A stretch of DNA of 64,000 bases from an uncultured Clostridia bacterium (GTDB taxonomy: Bacteria; Bacillota; Clostridia; Oscillospirales; Ruminococcaceae), in NCBI GenBank assembly GCA_948473085.1, contig CAOKWH010000002.1, positions 62,001 to 126,000 of the forward strand. The letters run 5' to 3'. The notes beneath the pieces were generated by a model. It was not told the DNA's origin. It searched no databases and saw only the letters and a list, made by a program, of their open reading frames with translations. Positions 23,745 to 32,423 of the stretch are shown here, one piece after another. A program made the position numbers and the translations under genes. Position 1 is the stretch's first letter, and every line of letters begins with the position of its first letter.

Positions 23745-23909
23745 AAAATTCATCTCCCCGGCAGTAAAAGGGCCAAAAATGGGTACCTTTTATTATAGTA
23801 TAACTGCGCCGCCCCGCAAGGGCGAGGGCCGGCGGCTACCCCCATTATAACAAATTGGTGCAAAAATAAAAGCCTGCGCCACTTTTTTATAGTGCTTGGG
23901 GGGAACTTG

Positions 23910-23918
23910 TGCTATACT
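23910..23918 (+). promoter_or_regulatory. extended -10 promoter of the YfhO operon
   Basis: TGCTATACT, a TGn-extended -10 without a recognisable -35; about 80 bases before the start codon. The same nonamer recurs before other genes in the window. Confidence 0.6.
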
Positions 23919-23997
23919 ATTAACGAATAAGCGCCGGGGCAAGCCCCCGCTGCCGGAACCGGCCGGCGGCGCAGAGATAGAGGAGAGTAGGAGAGTA

Positions 23998-26535
23998 ATG
24001 GTTGCCACACCCGCCCAGACACCGATGAAAAAGAGAGATTTTGGCTGGATAAAGGCCTTTGCCCTGGCCCTGCTGGCGGCAGCCGTGATGTTTTTGCCGT
24101 TTGTTGTGTACGACCGGGGGTATTTCTTCTTCTTTGGGGATTTTAATGTGCAGCAGATCCCCTTTTACCGGATGGCCCATGACGCCGTGCGCTCCGGGGA
24201 TGTTCTCTGGAACAGCTACACCGACCTGGGGGCCAACTTCATCGCCTCTTACAGCTTTTACCTGCTGTTCAGCCCCTTTTTCTGGCTGACCCTGCCCTTC
24301 CCCAGCGAGATGGTGCCCTACCTGATGGCCCCGCTGCTGGCGCTCAAGATGGCCTGCATGGCCCTCACCAGCTACCTGTATATCCGGCGGTTTGTCCGGG
24401 GGGAGCAGATGGCTATTTTGGGTTCGCTGCTCTACGCCTTTTCCGGCTTTTCCATTTACAATATCTTTTTTAACCACTTCCACGAGGCCATGGTGTTTTT
24501 CCCGCTGCTGCTCATCGGGGTGGAGGAACTGGTGCAGAACCGCCGCCGCGGGTGGTTTGCCCTGGCTGTTGCTATCAACTGTATGGTAAACTACTGGTTC
24601 TTCATTGGGGAAGTGGTGTTTGTCATCCTCTATGTCTTTGTGCGGATGACCGACCGCAGCTGGGGCATGACCCTTCAGAAGTTCTTTTGGGTGGCGCTGG
24701 AATCGGTGCTGGGGCTTTGCATAGCCATGGTGGTGCTGCTGCCCTCGGCGCTGGCTATTGTGGGCAACCCCCGCACCACAGCGGACAACCTGCTCAGCGG
24801 CTGGTCGTTCTGGATCTATTCGGCCAACCAGCGCATCCCGCAGATTTTGCAGACGCTGTTTTTCCCGCCCGACCTGCCCAGCCGCCCCAACTTTTTCCCC
24901 GGGGGCGGGGCCAAGTGGTCCTCGCTGACCGCCTGGCTGCCGCTGTTTGGTGTCTCCGGCGTAGTGGCGTTTTTGCTGGCCGCCCGGAAAAGCTGGCTGA
25001 AAAAAATGCTGCTGCTCTGCCTGTTTATGGCCCTGATACCGGGGCTGAACAGCGCCTTTATCCTGTTTAACAGTTCCTATTACGCCCGCTGGTTCTATAT
25101 GCCGGTGCTGCTGATGTGTGTGGCCACTGCAACCGCGTTGGAGCGCCGGGAGGTGGACTACATGCGGGGTATCCACTGGTACATTGCGGGCATTGCCCTG
25201 TTTATTGTAGCCGTGGGCCTGACCCCCAACAAGGATGCAGAGGGGCAGTGGCAGCTGGGGCTGATGGAGGAACCTATCCGCTTTTGGCTGGTGTGCCTGA
25301 TTGCGCTGCTGTGCGCCGGGCTGACCCTCTACCTTGCCCGCAAGCTCCGGGAAAACCCCGCGTTTATCCAAAAGGTGGTGGTTCTGACAGCGGCAGTGGG
25401 CTGCCTGCACGGCATGTTTTATATTGGCAGTGGCAAATTGTATGGCAGCAGCGGCAGTTACCTGCGGGACACTGCCCTGGCAGGGTATGACAGCGTGGCC
25501 TTCCCGGAGGAGGGGGGCGAGTTTTTCCGGTTGGATATTTTCGATTCGCTGGACAACCTGGGCATGTACTGGCACCAGCCCAACATCCAGGCGTTCCATT
25601 CCATTGTGCCCAATTCCATCATGGAATTTTACCCCTATGTGGGGGTAAAGCGGGATGTATCCTCCAAGCCGGAAACCAGCAACTACGCCCTGCGGCCGCT
25701 TTTATCGGTGAAGTACCTGGCTGTAAAGAAGTCCAATCCCGATGGGGGCAGCCTGATGCCTGGGTACCGGTTTGCCTTTTCCCAGTTCGGCTTTGATTTT
25801 TACCTCAATGAAAACTATCTGCCCATGGGCTTTGGCTATACAACTGCCATCAGCCAGAAAAAGATGGACGAGATGCCCTACTCCCTGCGGGCCAATGTGA
25901 TGCTCACAGCCGTGATGCTGGACCCCGAGGGCCTGGAGCGCAACCGGGATATTGTGGAGGAAGTCACCGAGATTGACTATGCCGCCCTGGACAAAAACGG
26001 CATGGAAGCCGCCTGTCTGGACCGGCTGAATTACATCTGCGACAGCTTCCAGTTTGACAACCGGGGCTTTACTGCCACCAGCAATCTGGAACAGGAGGTG
26101 CTGATGTTCTTTTCGGTGCCGTATGACAGCGGCTGGTCCGCCACGGTCAATGGCCAGCCGGCAGTGATTGAACGGGCCAACCTGGGCTTTATGGCTGTGC
26201 GGGTGCCTGCCGGCGCCGCCACCATCCGGTTTGATTACCTCACCCCCGGCCTGGTGCCCGGTGCGGCGGTGTCCGGGGGCGGACTGGTGGCGCTGCTGGC
26301 CTACCTGCTTATTATGCGCCGGCGGGATCGGGCGGCTGTGCAGCCCCAGCCGGTGCCGGAAAACTTTAAGGGCCTGCGCCCCATGACAGAGGGGGAACCG
26401 GCGGCGGAAGCACCCCGGGAGGAGGCGCCAAAGGAAGCAGAACAGGCCGAAGAACTCCCGGCGGGGGAGCCGGAGGAGACCCCCCAGGAAGAACAGGATG
26501 CAACGAAGGAGCAGAACACAGATGAAGGGGAATAA
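23998..26535 (+). CDS. YfhO family membrane glycosyltransferase-like protein
   Basis: An 845-residue polytopic protein with about a dozen membrane spans in residues 15-520, an extracellular beta-rich domain (about 530-760), a further span (about 765-785, AAVSGGGLVALLAYLLIM) and an acidic cytoplasmic tail rich in E, P and A (EEAPKEAEQAEELPAGEPEE). It has the YfhO features YFFFFGDFNVQQIPFYRMAHDA and LGANFIASYSFYLLFSPFFW. YfhO works as a GT-C enzyme in lipoteichoic acid glycosylation together with a CsbB-type transferase, encoded next with a 14-base overlap. Start ATG 23998 after AGGAGAG. The acidic tail is unusual. Confidence 0.85.
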   Translation: MVATPAQTPMKKRDFGWIKAFALALLAAAVMFLPFVVYDRGYFFFFGDFNVQQIPFYRMAHDAVRSGDVLWNSYTDLGANFIASYSFYLLFSPFFWLTLPFPSEMVPYLMAPLLALKMACMALTSYLYIRRFVRGEQMAILGSLLYAFSGFSIYNIFFNHFHEAMVFFPLLLIGVEELVQNRRRGWFALAVAINCMVNYWFFIGEVVFVILYVFVRMTDRSWGMTLQKFFWVALESVLGLCIAMVVLLPSALAIVGNPRTTADNLLSGWSFWIYSANQRIPQILQTLFFPPDLPSRPNFFPGGGAKWSSLTAWLPLFGVSGVVAFLLAARKSWLKKMLLLCLFMALIPGLNSAFILFNSSYYARWFYMPVLLMCVATATALERREVDYMRGIHWYIAGIALFIVAVGLTPNKDAEGQWQLGLMEEPIRFWLVCLIALLCAGLTLYLARKLRENPAFIQKVVVLTAAVGCLHGMFYIGSGKLYGSSGSYLRDTALAGYDSVAFPEEGGEFFRLDIFDSLDNLGMYWHQPNIQAFHSIVPNSIMEFYPYVGVKRDVSSKPETSNYALRPLLSVKYLAVKKSNPDGGSLMPGYRFAFSQFGFDFYLNENYLPMGFGYTTAISQKKMDEMPYSLRANVMLTAVMLDPEGLERNRDIVEEVTEIDYAALDKNGMEAACLDRLNYICDSFQFDNRGFTATSNLEQEVLMFFSVPYDSGWSATVNGQPAVIERANLGFMAVRVPAGAATIRFDYLTPGLVPGAAVSGGGLVALLAYLLIMRRRDRAAVQPQPVPENFKGLRPMTEGEPAAEAPREEAPKEAEQAEELPAGEPEETPQEEQDATKEQNTDEGE

Positions 26536-27475
26536 GCTATACATGGTAATACCCTGCTACAACGAGCAGGAGGTGCTGCCCGAAACTGCCCGGCGGCTGG
26601 CAGAAAAGTTTGACCAGCTGCTGGCCGCCGGAGCCATAGCCCCGGACAGCCGGGTGCTGTTTGTCAACGACGGCAGCCGGGACAGCACCTGGGACATCAT
26701 ACAGGGGCTGCACCGGCAGGACAACCGGTTTTGCGGGGTGAACCTCTCCCGGAACCGGGGGCATCAGAACGCCCTGCTGGCCGGGCTGATGGTGGCCAAG
26801 GACCGGTGCGATATGGCTATCTCGATGGATGCCGACCTCCAGGATGATATAAACGCCATTGACGCCTTTGTGGAAAAGTACCAAAAGGAGGGCTGTGATA
26901 TTGTGTATGGTGTGCGCAGCAGCCGCCAGACCGATACAGTGTTTAAACGCTCTACCGCTGGGCTGTTCTACAAGCTGATGCGGGCGATGGGCACCAATGT
27001 GCTGGACAACCACGCCGATTTCAGGCTGATGAGCCAGCGGGCGCTGGAGGCCCTCTCCCAGTTTGAGGAGGTGAACCTGTTCCTCCGGGGCATTGTGCCC
27101 ATGGTGGGATTTAAAAGCAGTATTGTCACCTACGAGCGGGGGGAGCGGTTTGCCGGCGTGAGCAAATATCCGCTGAAAAAGATGCTCTCGTTTGCGTTTG
27201 ATGGCATCACCTCCTTTTCCACCGTGCCCATCCGGCTCATCACCTTTGCGGGCTTTTTCATCTTCATGGCCAGCATGGCGGCGCTGGTGGTATTTTTGGC
27301 GCAGAAGCTGCTGGGCTACACCGTGCAGGGCTGGGCCACCACAATGGGCTCCATCTGGCTGATTGGCGGCATCCAGCTGCTCTCTCTGGGGGTCATTGGC
27401 GAATATGTGGGCAAAATTTACATGGAGGTAAAGCACCGCCCCCGGTTTATTATTGAAAGTATATTGGAAGACTGA
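26522..27475 (+). CDS. GT2 glycosyltransferase, CsbB/polyprenyl-phosphate type
   Basis: Transfers a sugar to undecaprenyl phosphate at the inner membrane face. The 317-residue protein has the GT2 stretch VIPCYNEQEVLPETARRLAE, VNDGSRDSTWDII, SMDADLQDDI and GVRSSRQTDTVFKRSTAGLFY, and two C-terminal membrane spans (about 238-262 and 275-296). Start ATG at 26522 lies inside the YfhO gene behind GAAGGAGC. The adjacency to YfhO repeats the CsbB-YfhO pairing known from lipoteichoic acid glycosylation; the flippase partner (GtcA) is not seen here. Confidence 0.9.
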   Translation: MKGNKLYMVIPCYNEQEVLPETARRLAEKFDQLLAAGAIAPDSRVLFVNDGSRDSTWDIIQGLHRQDNRFCGVNLSRNRGHQNALLAGLMVAKDRCDMAISMDADLQDDINAIDAFVEKYQKEGCDIVYGVRSSRQTDTVFKRSTAGLFYKLMRAMGTNVLDNHADFRLMSQRALEALSQFEEVNLFLRGIVPMVGFKSSIVTYERGERFAGVSKYPLKKMLSFAFDGITSFSTVPIRLITFAGFFIFMASMAALVVFLAQKLLGYTVQGWATTMGSIWLIGGIQLLSLGVIGEYVGKIYMEVKHRPRFIIESILED

Positions 27476-27512
27476 GCGGAAGATATTTGCTGTTTTCTTC
27501 CCCTGGGGTTTG

Positions 27513-27521
27513 TGCTATAGT
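27513..27521 (+). promoter_or_regulatory. extended -10 promoter before 27560
   Basis: TGCTATAGT, 38 bases before the start codon of the next gene; no clear -35. Confidence 0.5.
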
Positions 27522-27559
27522 TAGACAGAAAGAAACACAGCGGCAAGGAGGAATGTGGC

Positions 27560-28831
27560 ATGGCCCGAAAGTACAGCCGGGGCGAAAATGTAAACCTGTG
27601 GATTATCGTGCTGGCAGTGGTGGTGGCCTTTGCGGCGTTGGCGGCTTTTTTTGTGCAGCGTTCTGCTGGTGGGCCCAACCAGCCGGCCGGGCTGCCGGTG
27701 GTGAGCCAGCCGGAGGGGAGTTCTTCCAGCCAGGCGGAACAAAGCTCCTCCCAGCCGGAGCAGGAGCCGGAACAGAGCCAGCCCGAGGCGCAGCGCCCGG
27801 TAATTGGCGGCTCCTCCTCCCAGGCCGAGCAGCCCAAGCCGGATAAGCTGAGCATCACCGAAAGCGGCGATTACACCGAGGAGGAGAGCCTGAGGCAGGT
27901 GGTTATCCGCTCCGGCGAGGTGACGCTGGCCAACAAGACCATCTCCGGGGACCTGTTTATCATGGATGAGGTTTACGGCGATGTCCGCCTGGAAAATATC
28001 TCGGTGGCAGGCACCATCTATGTGTATGGCTCCGACCTGCTGGAGATGGACAGCGTAACCGCCCCCACAGTGCGCCTGCAGCGGGACAACCTGCCGCTGA
28101 GCGTCCTGCTCAAGGGGCAGAGCCGGATTGAGAACACGCTGCTCATGTGCAGCGCCACCCTGCGGGAACGGGGGCTGGGCAAGAGCGAAGGCTTTGTGAA
28201 CATGCAGGTGGAAAACGGCGGGCTGCTGATTAAAAATAACATCACGCTGCTGTCGGTCCACCTGGACCAGCTCACAGTCAATTACAACAGCCGCATTAAC
28301 CTGTCCAGCGGCACCGAGATTAAGCAGGCCGACGCCAATGCCAAGCTGGCGCTGGAGGGCCTGGGCCGGGTGAAGGACCTGGTGGTGCGCAACGACTATG
28401 TGCAGTATGCAGTGGATCCGGATAACATCACGGTAAAGCGGGGGTACGAACCCCCGGTAAAAACCGAACAGCAGTATGCGGCCGATGAGGACGGGGAGGC
28501 CTATTCGCTGCTGGACAACGAGGCTATCCAGCTGGACACCCCCAGCGAGGTGGAGCTGTATGTGGAGGATGGCTTTTTGATGCTGGAATACAGCCATGTG
28601 GCGGCCAACGACGGCTACTATGTGGTGGTGTATATGGGCTCCCAGCGGTTTAAAAGCATTTACACCGATGTGGACGAGGAAAGCCTGCAGATTGCCGAGC
28701 TGGCCGAGGAGCAGGACGGCAAGCGGTTCTATGCCAAGGTAAAGGCGCTGGGCAGTGTCTATGACAGCACCGAGGATTCCGAGTTTGGGGACAGCGAAAG
28801 CATCCGGTACCACGCCGAAAAGGCAGTTTAG
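27560..28831 (+). CDS. membrane-anchored beta-rich surface protein, bactofilin-like repeats
   Basis: A 423-residue protein with one N-terminal membrane span (NLWIIVLAVVVAFAALAAFFV, about 12-32), a Ser/Pro/Gln/Glu-rich linker of some 65 residues, then a series of short turns of hydrophobic and glycine residues (VTLANKTISGDLFIMDE, VYGDVRLENISVAGTIYVYG, TVRLQRDNLPLSVLLKGQ) resembling bactofilin or right-handed helix repeats, and a C-terminal fibronectin-like part (ELYVEDGFLMLEYSHVAANDGYYVVVY). Outside location is inferred. Ribosome site AAGGAGG. Function unknown; the surface glycosylation neighbours suggest a wall role. Confidence 0.65.
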   Translation: MARKYSRGENVNLWIIVLAVVVAFAALAAFFVQRSAGGPNQPAGLPVVSQPEGSSSSQAEQSSSQPEQEPEQSQPEAQRPVIGGSSSQAEQPKPDKLSITESGDYTEEESLRQVVIRSGEVTLANKTISGDLFIMDEVYGDVRLENISVAGTIYVYGSDLLEMDSVTAPTVRLQRDNLPLSVLLKGQSRIENTLLMCSATLRERGLGKSEGFVNMQVENGGLLIKNNITLLSVHLDQLTVNYNSRINLSSGTEIKQADANAKLALEGLGRVKDLVVRNDYVQYAVDPDNITVKRGYEPPVKTEQQYAADEDGEAYSLLDNEAIQLDTPSEVELYVEDGFLMLEYSHVAANDGYYVVVYMGSQRFKSIYTDVDEESLQIAELAEEQDGKRFYAKVKALGSVYDSTEDSEFGDSESIRYHAEKAV

Positions 28832-28832
28832 A

Positions 28833-28857
28833 TGGGGGCGGCTGCGGCCGCCCTGCT
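28833..28857 (+). terminator. probable terminator
   Basis: GGGCGGCTGCGGCCGCCC, a GC hairpin followed by TGCTTT; the T-run is weak. Confidence 0.5.
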
Positions 28858-29280
28858 TTGCGGGGAAAGAGGATAGGATGGTATGAACCTCTCTCCCTGT
28901 TTCCTGAAGCCAGGAGGAAATGGAAGCAGCCTGCTTTCTTCCTGGAACAGGAGGCGGAATGGGCGCTGAAAGGGCAGGAAAAGCCGGGTTTTGCGGACCT
29001 GCCGGGGAAGGGCAGGGCGGGAAAGCGTTCCAGCGATGGGCAGAAATAATAGGCAGAATGCTTTTATAAACGGGAACACCCCCAGATATTATTGTGCAAA
29101 ATACACAAAAGAAGAAAATTTACAATTAGAGGGAGAAAAGCGGCATTTGCACATAAAATGCCTAAAATATCGGCAGTTATCGAGCAATTATTTGACGCTT
29201 TTCCCGTTTTTTATGGAAGAAGATAACAGTTTGCCTGCATTTTATCCAGTTTTTCAGGGGAAAAACGCCGGTTTTGGGGT
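28858..29280. other. intergenic region, nothing recognised
   Basis: About 420 bases, becoming AT-rich after 29050. A 63-codon frame at 28858 lacks a ribosome site and family resemblance. Two short inverted repeats are present but no known RNA motif. Confidence 0.45.
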
Positions 29281-29309
29281 TTGACATTGCCCGGTGTGGT
29301 AATTATAAT
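29281..29309 (+). promoter_or_regulatory. consensus promoter of the processive GT2 gene
   Basis: TTGACA, 17 bases, TATAAT: a perfect sigma-A promoter. It leaves a leader of about 100 bases containing the hairpin ACTGCC/GGCAGT near 29361-29382. Confidence 0.85.
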
Positions 29310-29416
29310 CAGTATGGCGACGCAAAGAATTTGGAACAACCGATTAACGGGCAAAAAAACACTGCCACTGTGTCCGGCAGTCCGGCCGGCCAGAACTGTA
29401 TTGGAGAGAAGAAAAG

Positions 29417-30727
29417 ATGCTTGAAATCGTATCCTATTTTAACTTTGTGCTGGCGCTTACCATTAGCGCAGCCTATTTTTATCAGCTGGTTTATCTTATG
29501 TACGGCGTGCTGAGCCGGAACAAGCCCTGGATTTATGTGGCGCAGAAGCAGCACCGCTACGCCGTGATGATTTCCGCCCGGAATGAGGAGGAGGTCATCG
29601 GGGAGCTGATTGGCAGCCTGAAAGGGCAGAACTATCCCCAGGAGCTGCTGGATATCTATGTGGTGGCAGACAACTGCACCGACCGCACGGCCGATGCCGC
29701 CCGGCAGGCCGGGGCCATTGTTTTTGAGCGGTTTGACACTGTGAACAAGGGCAAGGGCTATGCCCTGGGCTATCTGCTGCAAAAGCTGCGGGCAGATGTG
29801 GGTGAAAGCGGCTACGACGGCTTTTTTGTATTTGATGCCGACAACATTATCGACCCCAACTTTGTTTCGGAGATGAACAAGGTGTTTGATACCGGCGAAT
29901 ACCATGCCCTGACCAGCTACCGCAACTCCAAAAATTTTGCCGATAACTGGATCTCTGCCGGGTATGGCCTGTGGTTTATGCGGGAGGCCCGGTACCTGAA
30001 CTTCCCCCGGATGCTCATCGGCACCAACTGTGCCATTTCCGGCACCGGTTTTCTCATCTCGGCCCAGGTGGTCAAGGAGAATGCCGGCTGGCCCTACCAC
30101 CTGCTCACTGAGGATATCGAATTTTCGGTGAACTGCGCCTTGAAGGGCCAGAAAATCGGCTACTGTGACACCGCCATCCTGTATGACGAGCAGCCGGTTA
30201 CCTTTAAGCAGTCCTGGGACCAGCGTCTGCGGTGGTCCAAGGGCTTCTACCAGGTGGATGCCAAGTATGGCCTGGCACTGGCCAAGGGCATGTTCACCAG
30301 CAAGAAGAGCCGCTTTGCCTGCTATGATATGCTCATGACAGTGGCCCCCGGCATGCTGCTTACCCTGACTATGCTGGTGGTAAATATCCTCATGCTGCTC
30401 ACCTGCTTTACCGAGCCGGCCTATATTGCCCGCCGGGTGTTCAGCGAGGCCACCGGCGCCATCCTGTCCGCCGGGGTGATGTTCTATATCAGCCTGTTTA
30501 CCTTTGGCATGGCCACCACCATTACCGAATGGCGGAACATCCAGGCCACCACCGCCCAGAAAATCCGCTATGCCTTTACCTTCCCGCTGTTTTTGTTCAC
30601 CTATGTGCCCATTGCTGTTGTGGCGCTGGTGCGCAAGGTGGAGTGGCGGCCCATCAAGCATACCTCCATGGGTACAGCCAAGCTGGGGGATATGATCTAT
30701 GCCGAAAACCGGAATATTGTCCGATAA
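29417..30727 (+). CDS. processive GT2 glycosyltransferase, membrane-bound
   Basis: A 436-residue enzyme of the cellulose/hyaluronan/poly-GlcNAc synthase type. One N-terminal span (about 8-28), the catalytic domain with ISARNEEEVIGELIGSLKGQ, VVADNCTDRTADAA, FDADN, LTEDIEFSVN, and the processivity motif QRLRWSKG, then four C-terminal spans. It sits alone under a strong promoter, suggesting constitutive synthesis of a surface polysaccharide or glycolipid. The donor sugar cannot be predicted. Lack of a PilZ domain argues against direct c-di-GMP control. Confidence 0.88.
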   Translation: MLEIVSYFNFVLALTISAAYFYQLVYLMYGVLSRNKPWIYVAQKQHRYAVMISARNEEEVIGELIGSLKGQNYPQELLDIYVVADNCTDRTADAARQAGAIVFERFDTVNKGKGYALGYLLQKLRADVGESGYDGFFVFDADNIIDPNFVSEMNKVFDTGEYHALTSYRNSKNFADNWISAGYGLWFMREARYLNFPRMLIGTNCAISGTGFLISAQVVKENAGWPYHLLTEDIEFSVNCALKGQKIGYCDTAILYDEQPVTFKQSWDQRLRWSKGFYQVDAKYGLALAKGMFTSKKSRFACYDMLMTVAPGMLLTLTMLVVNILMLLTCFTEPAYIARRVFSEATGAILSAGVMFYISLFTFGMATTITEWRNIQATTAQKIRYAFTFPLFLFTYVPIAVVALVRKVEWRPIKHTSMGTAKLGDMIYAENRNIVR

Positions 30728-30796
30728 AACCTGTAAGAAGCAAAAAACCACTGGATTAAGATAAGAAAATTAAATAAATATTTTATGTTTGATAGA

Positions 30797-30838
30797 TAGT
30801 GGCAGCTGGGAATGTTCTCCTTGCTGCTACTATTATTT
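30797..30838 (+). terminator. terminator after the GT2 gene
   Basis: TAGTGGCAGC and GCTGCTACTA arms followed by TTATTTT; marks the left edge of the AT-rich island. Confidence 0.6.
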
Positions 30839-30870
30839 TGATTGACATTATCAATTATATAGTTTATAAT
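30838..30870 (+). promoter_or_regulatory. promoter and candidate C-box of the restriction-modification operon
   Basis: TTGACA (30842-30847), 17 bases, TATAAT (30865-30870). The inverted repeat TTGAT-N7-ATCAA (30838-30854) covers the -35 and is a candidate site for the HTH controller encoded next. Confidence 0.7.
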
Positions 30871-30899
30871 ATAAATGAAAATGTTTAATGGAGGTTTTT

Positions 30900-31112
30900 A
30901 TGACAACTTCAGAGCAGATACGAGTTTTATGTGTGAGAATGGGTGTTAGTTTATCAGAGCTTGCGAGAAAAATACATCAAACACCTCAGAATTTTAATGC
31001 AAAACTCAAAAGAAATACAATCACACAAGATGAGCTTAACCAAATAGCAAAAGCACTTGATGTTACTTATGAGCAGTATTTTGTATTAGCTAACGGCGAG
31101 CATATAAAATAA
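30900..31112 (+). CDS. small XRE-family HTH protein, probable restriction-modification controller
   Basis: A 70-residue helix-turn-helix protein: IRVLCVRMGVSLSELARKIHQTPQNFNAKLKRNTITQDELNQIAKALDVTYEQYFVL covers the HTH_3 domain, with little else. Start ATG at 30900 follows GGAGG by five bases. It is 19 bases upstream of the methyltransferase and transcribed with it. Size, position and a palindrome over the promoter match controller (C) proteins of Type II systems, which delay nuclease expression; this role is inferred. AT-rich codons differ from the chromosome. Confidence 0.72.
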   Translation: MTTSEQIRVLCVRMGVSLSELARKIHQTPQNFNAKLKRNTITQDELNQIAKALDVTYEQYFVLANGEHIK

Positions 31113-31131
31113 AAATAAGGAAGGATTAGTA

Positions 31132-32391
31132 ATGACTGAACATAAAATAATATTTGGTGATAGTCGGTCACTGAATCAAATTGCAGATAAGTCGGTACAG
31201 TTAATTATTACTTCACCTCCATATTGGCAATTAAAAGATTATGGAACAGAAGATCAAATTGGTTTCAATGACAGCTACGAGGAATATATAAATAATCTGA
31301 ACCTTGTTTGGAAAGAATGCAATCGTGTATTAGCTGATGGGTGTAGACTTTGTATTAATATTGGAGATCAGTTTGCGCGCTCAGTGTATTATGGTAGATA
31401 TAAGGTTATTCCTATTCGCACCGAAATAATTCGTTTTTGTGAATCATTGGGTATGGATTATATGGGTGCTATTATTTGGCAAAAAAACACTACAATGAAT
31501 ACTTCTGGCGGCGGCGCAATTATGGGTAGCTTTCCATATCCCCGAAATGGGGTATTGAAAATAGATTATGAATTTATTTTATTATTTAAGAAGCTGGGAA
31601 AAGCGCCCAAGCCAACTGCCCAACAAAAAGCTGATTCTGAATTAACCAAAGAAGAGTGGAGTCAATACTTTTCATCACATTGGAATTTTAATGGAGTGAA
31701 ACAAATGGGGCATATTGCAATGTTTCCTGAAGAACTTCCGAAACGATTGATAAAAATGTTTTCTTTTACTGGTGAAACCGTTCTTGATCCATTTGCTGGT
31801 AGTGGCACTACATCCTTAGCGGCTAAACATTTAGGCAGAAATTCAATAGGATATGAGATTAATAGAGAATTTGCTACCATTATTAGGGAGAAACTTTGTA
31901 GTGACAGTGATTCTCAGGTTGTTTTTTTAGAGGACCAAGAAGGTGTAAAACATATGTTTGAAGATTTGCCATATGTTTTTTATGATCCACATAAAATGGA
32001 CAAAAAAATAGATGTCAAGAAACTGCAGTTCGGTTCAAAGATTGATAATAAAGAAAGAAAACGAGAAGATCTCTTTACTGTTAAAAATGTGTTGAATGCA
32101 AATACAATAGAGCTTAGCAATGGATTGATTGTAAAACTTTTAGGCATAAAACCTATACCCCAGTTTGAGAATGAAGCAATAGCGTTTTTGCAGCAGAAAT
32201 TTAAAAAAAGGAAAATTTATTTGAAGTATGATTCAGTAAAACACGATTGTGAAGATAAATTAACATGCTATGTGTATCTTGACAATAAAACCTTTATAAA
32301 TAATCATTTGATTCGAACAGGATATGTTAGTGTTGATACTGATATAGAGTATACTTGTAAAGAGAAATTTTTGAAATCAATTCCAGTATAA
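31132..32391 (+). CDS. site-specific DNA methyltransferase (beta-class) with degenerate SNase-like C-terminal domain
   Basis: SAM-dependent methylation of DNA (N4-cytosine or N6-adenine). Motif IV TSPPYWQLKDYG (27-38) precedes motif I DPFAGSGTTSLAA (about 218-230), the beta-class order; the SPPY form favours N4-cytosine but does not prove it. Residues about 312-419 (FTVKNVLNANTIELSNG, VKLLGIKPIPQ, CYVYLDNKTFINNHLIRTGY) follow the staphylococcal nuclease fold, with catalytic Asp/Arg positions replaced (DGDT to NANT, R-LLGID to K-LLGIK, GR lost). So the tail is probably DNA binding, not cutting. Ribosome site AAGGAAGGA. AT-rich, likely acquired. Confidence 0.85.
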   Translation: MTEHKIIFGDSRSLNQIADKSVQLIITSPPYWQLKDYGTEDQIGFNDSYEEYINNLNLVWKECNRVLADGCRLCINIGDQFARSVYYGRYKVIPIRTEIIRFCESLGMDYMGAIIWQKNTTMNTSGGGAIMGSFPYPRNGVLKIDYEFILLFKKLGKAPKPTAQQKADSELTKEEWSQYFSSHWNFNGVKQMGHIAMFPEELPKRLIKMFSFTGETVLDPFAGSGTTSLAAKHLGRNSIGYEINREFATIIREKLCSDSDSQVVFLEDQEGVKHMFEDLPYVFYDPHKMDKKIDVKKLQFGSKIDNKERKREDLFTVKNVLNANTIELSNGLIVKLLGIKPIPQFENEAIAFLQQKFKKRKIYLKYDSVKHDCEDKLTCYVYLDNKTFINNHLIRTGYVSVDTDIEYTCKEKFLKSIPV

Positions 32392-32394
32392 AAG

Positions 32395-32420
32395 CAGGCG
32401 GTGGTTTGTATCACCGCCTG
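32395..32420. terminator. bidirectional terminator between methyltransferase and restriction genes
   Basis: CAGGCGGTG-GTTTGTAT-CACCGCCTG between the convergent genes, A/T-rich on both sides. Confidence 0.8.
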
Positions 32421-32423
32421 AAA

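Noticed and set aside
28858..29049. A 63-codon frame downstream of the bactofilin-like gene
   Set aside because: No ribosome site and it starts in a terminator-like hairpin.
29310..29416. c-di-GMP riboswitch in the leader of the GT2 gene (GACGCAAAG present)
   Set aside because: Only that short string matches; the GNRA loop, receptor and closing helices are absent and the promoter leaves no room for the 5' half.
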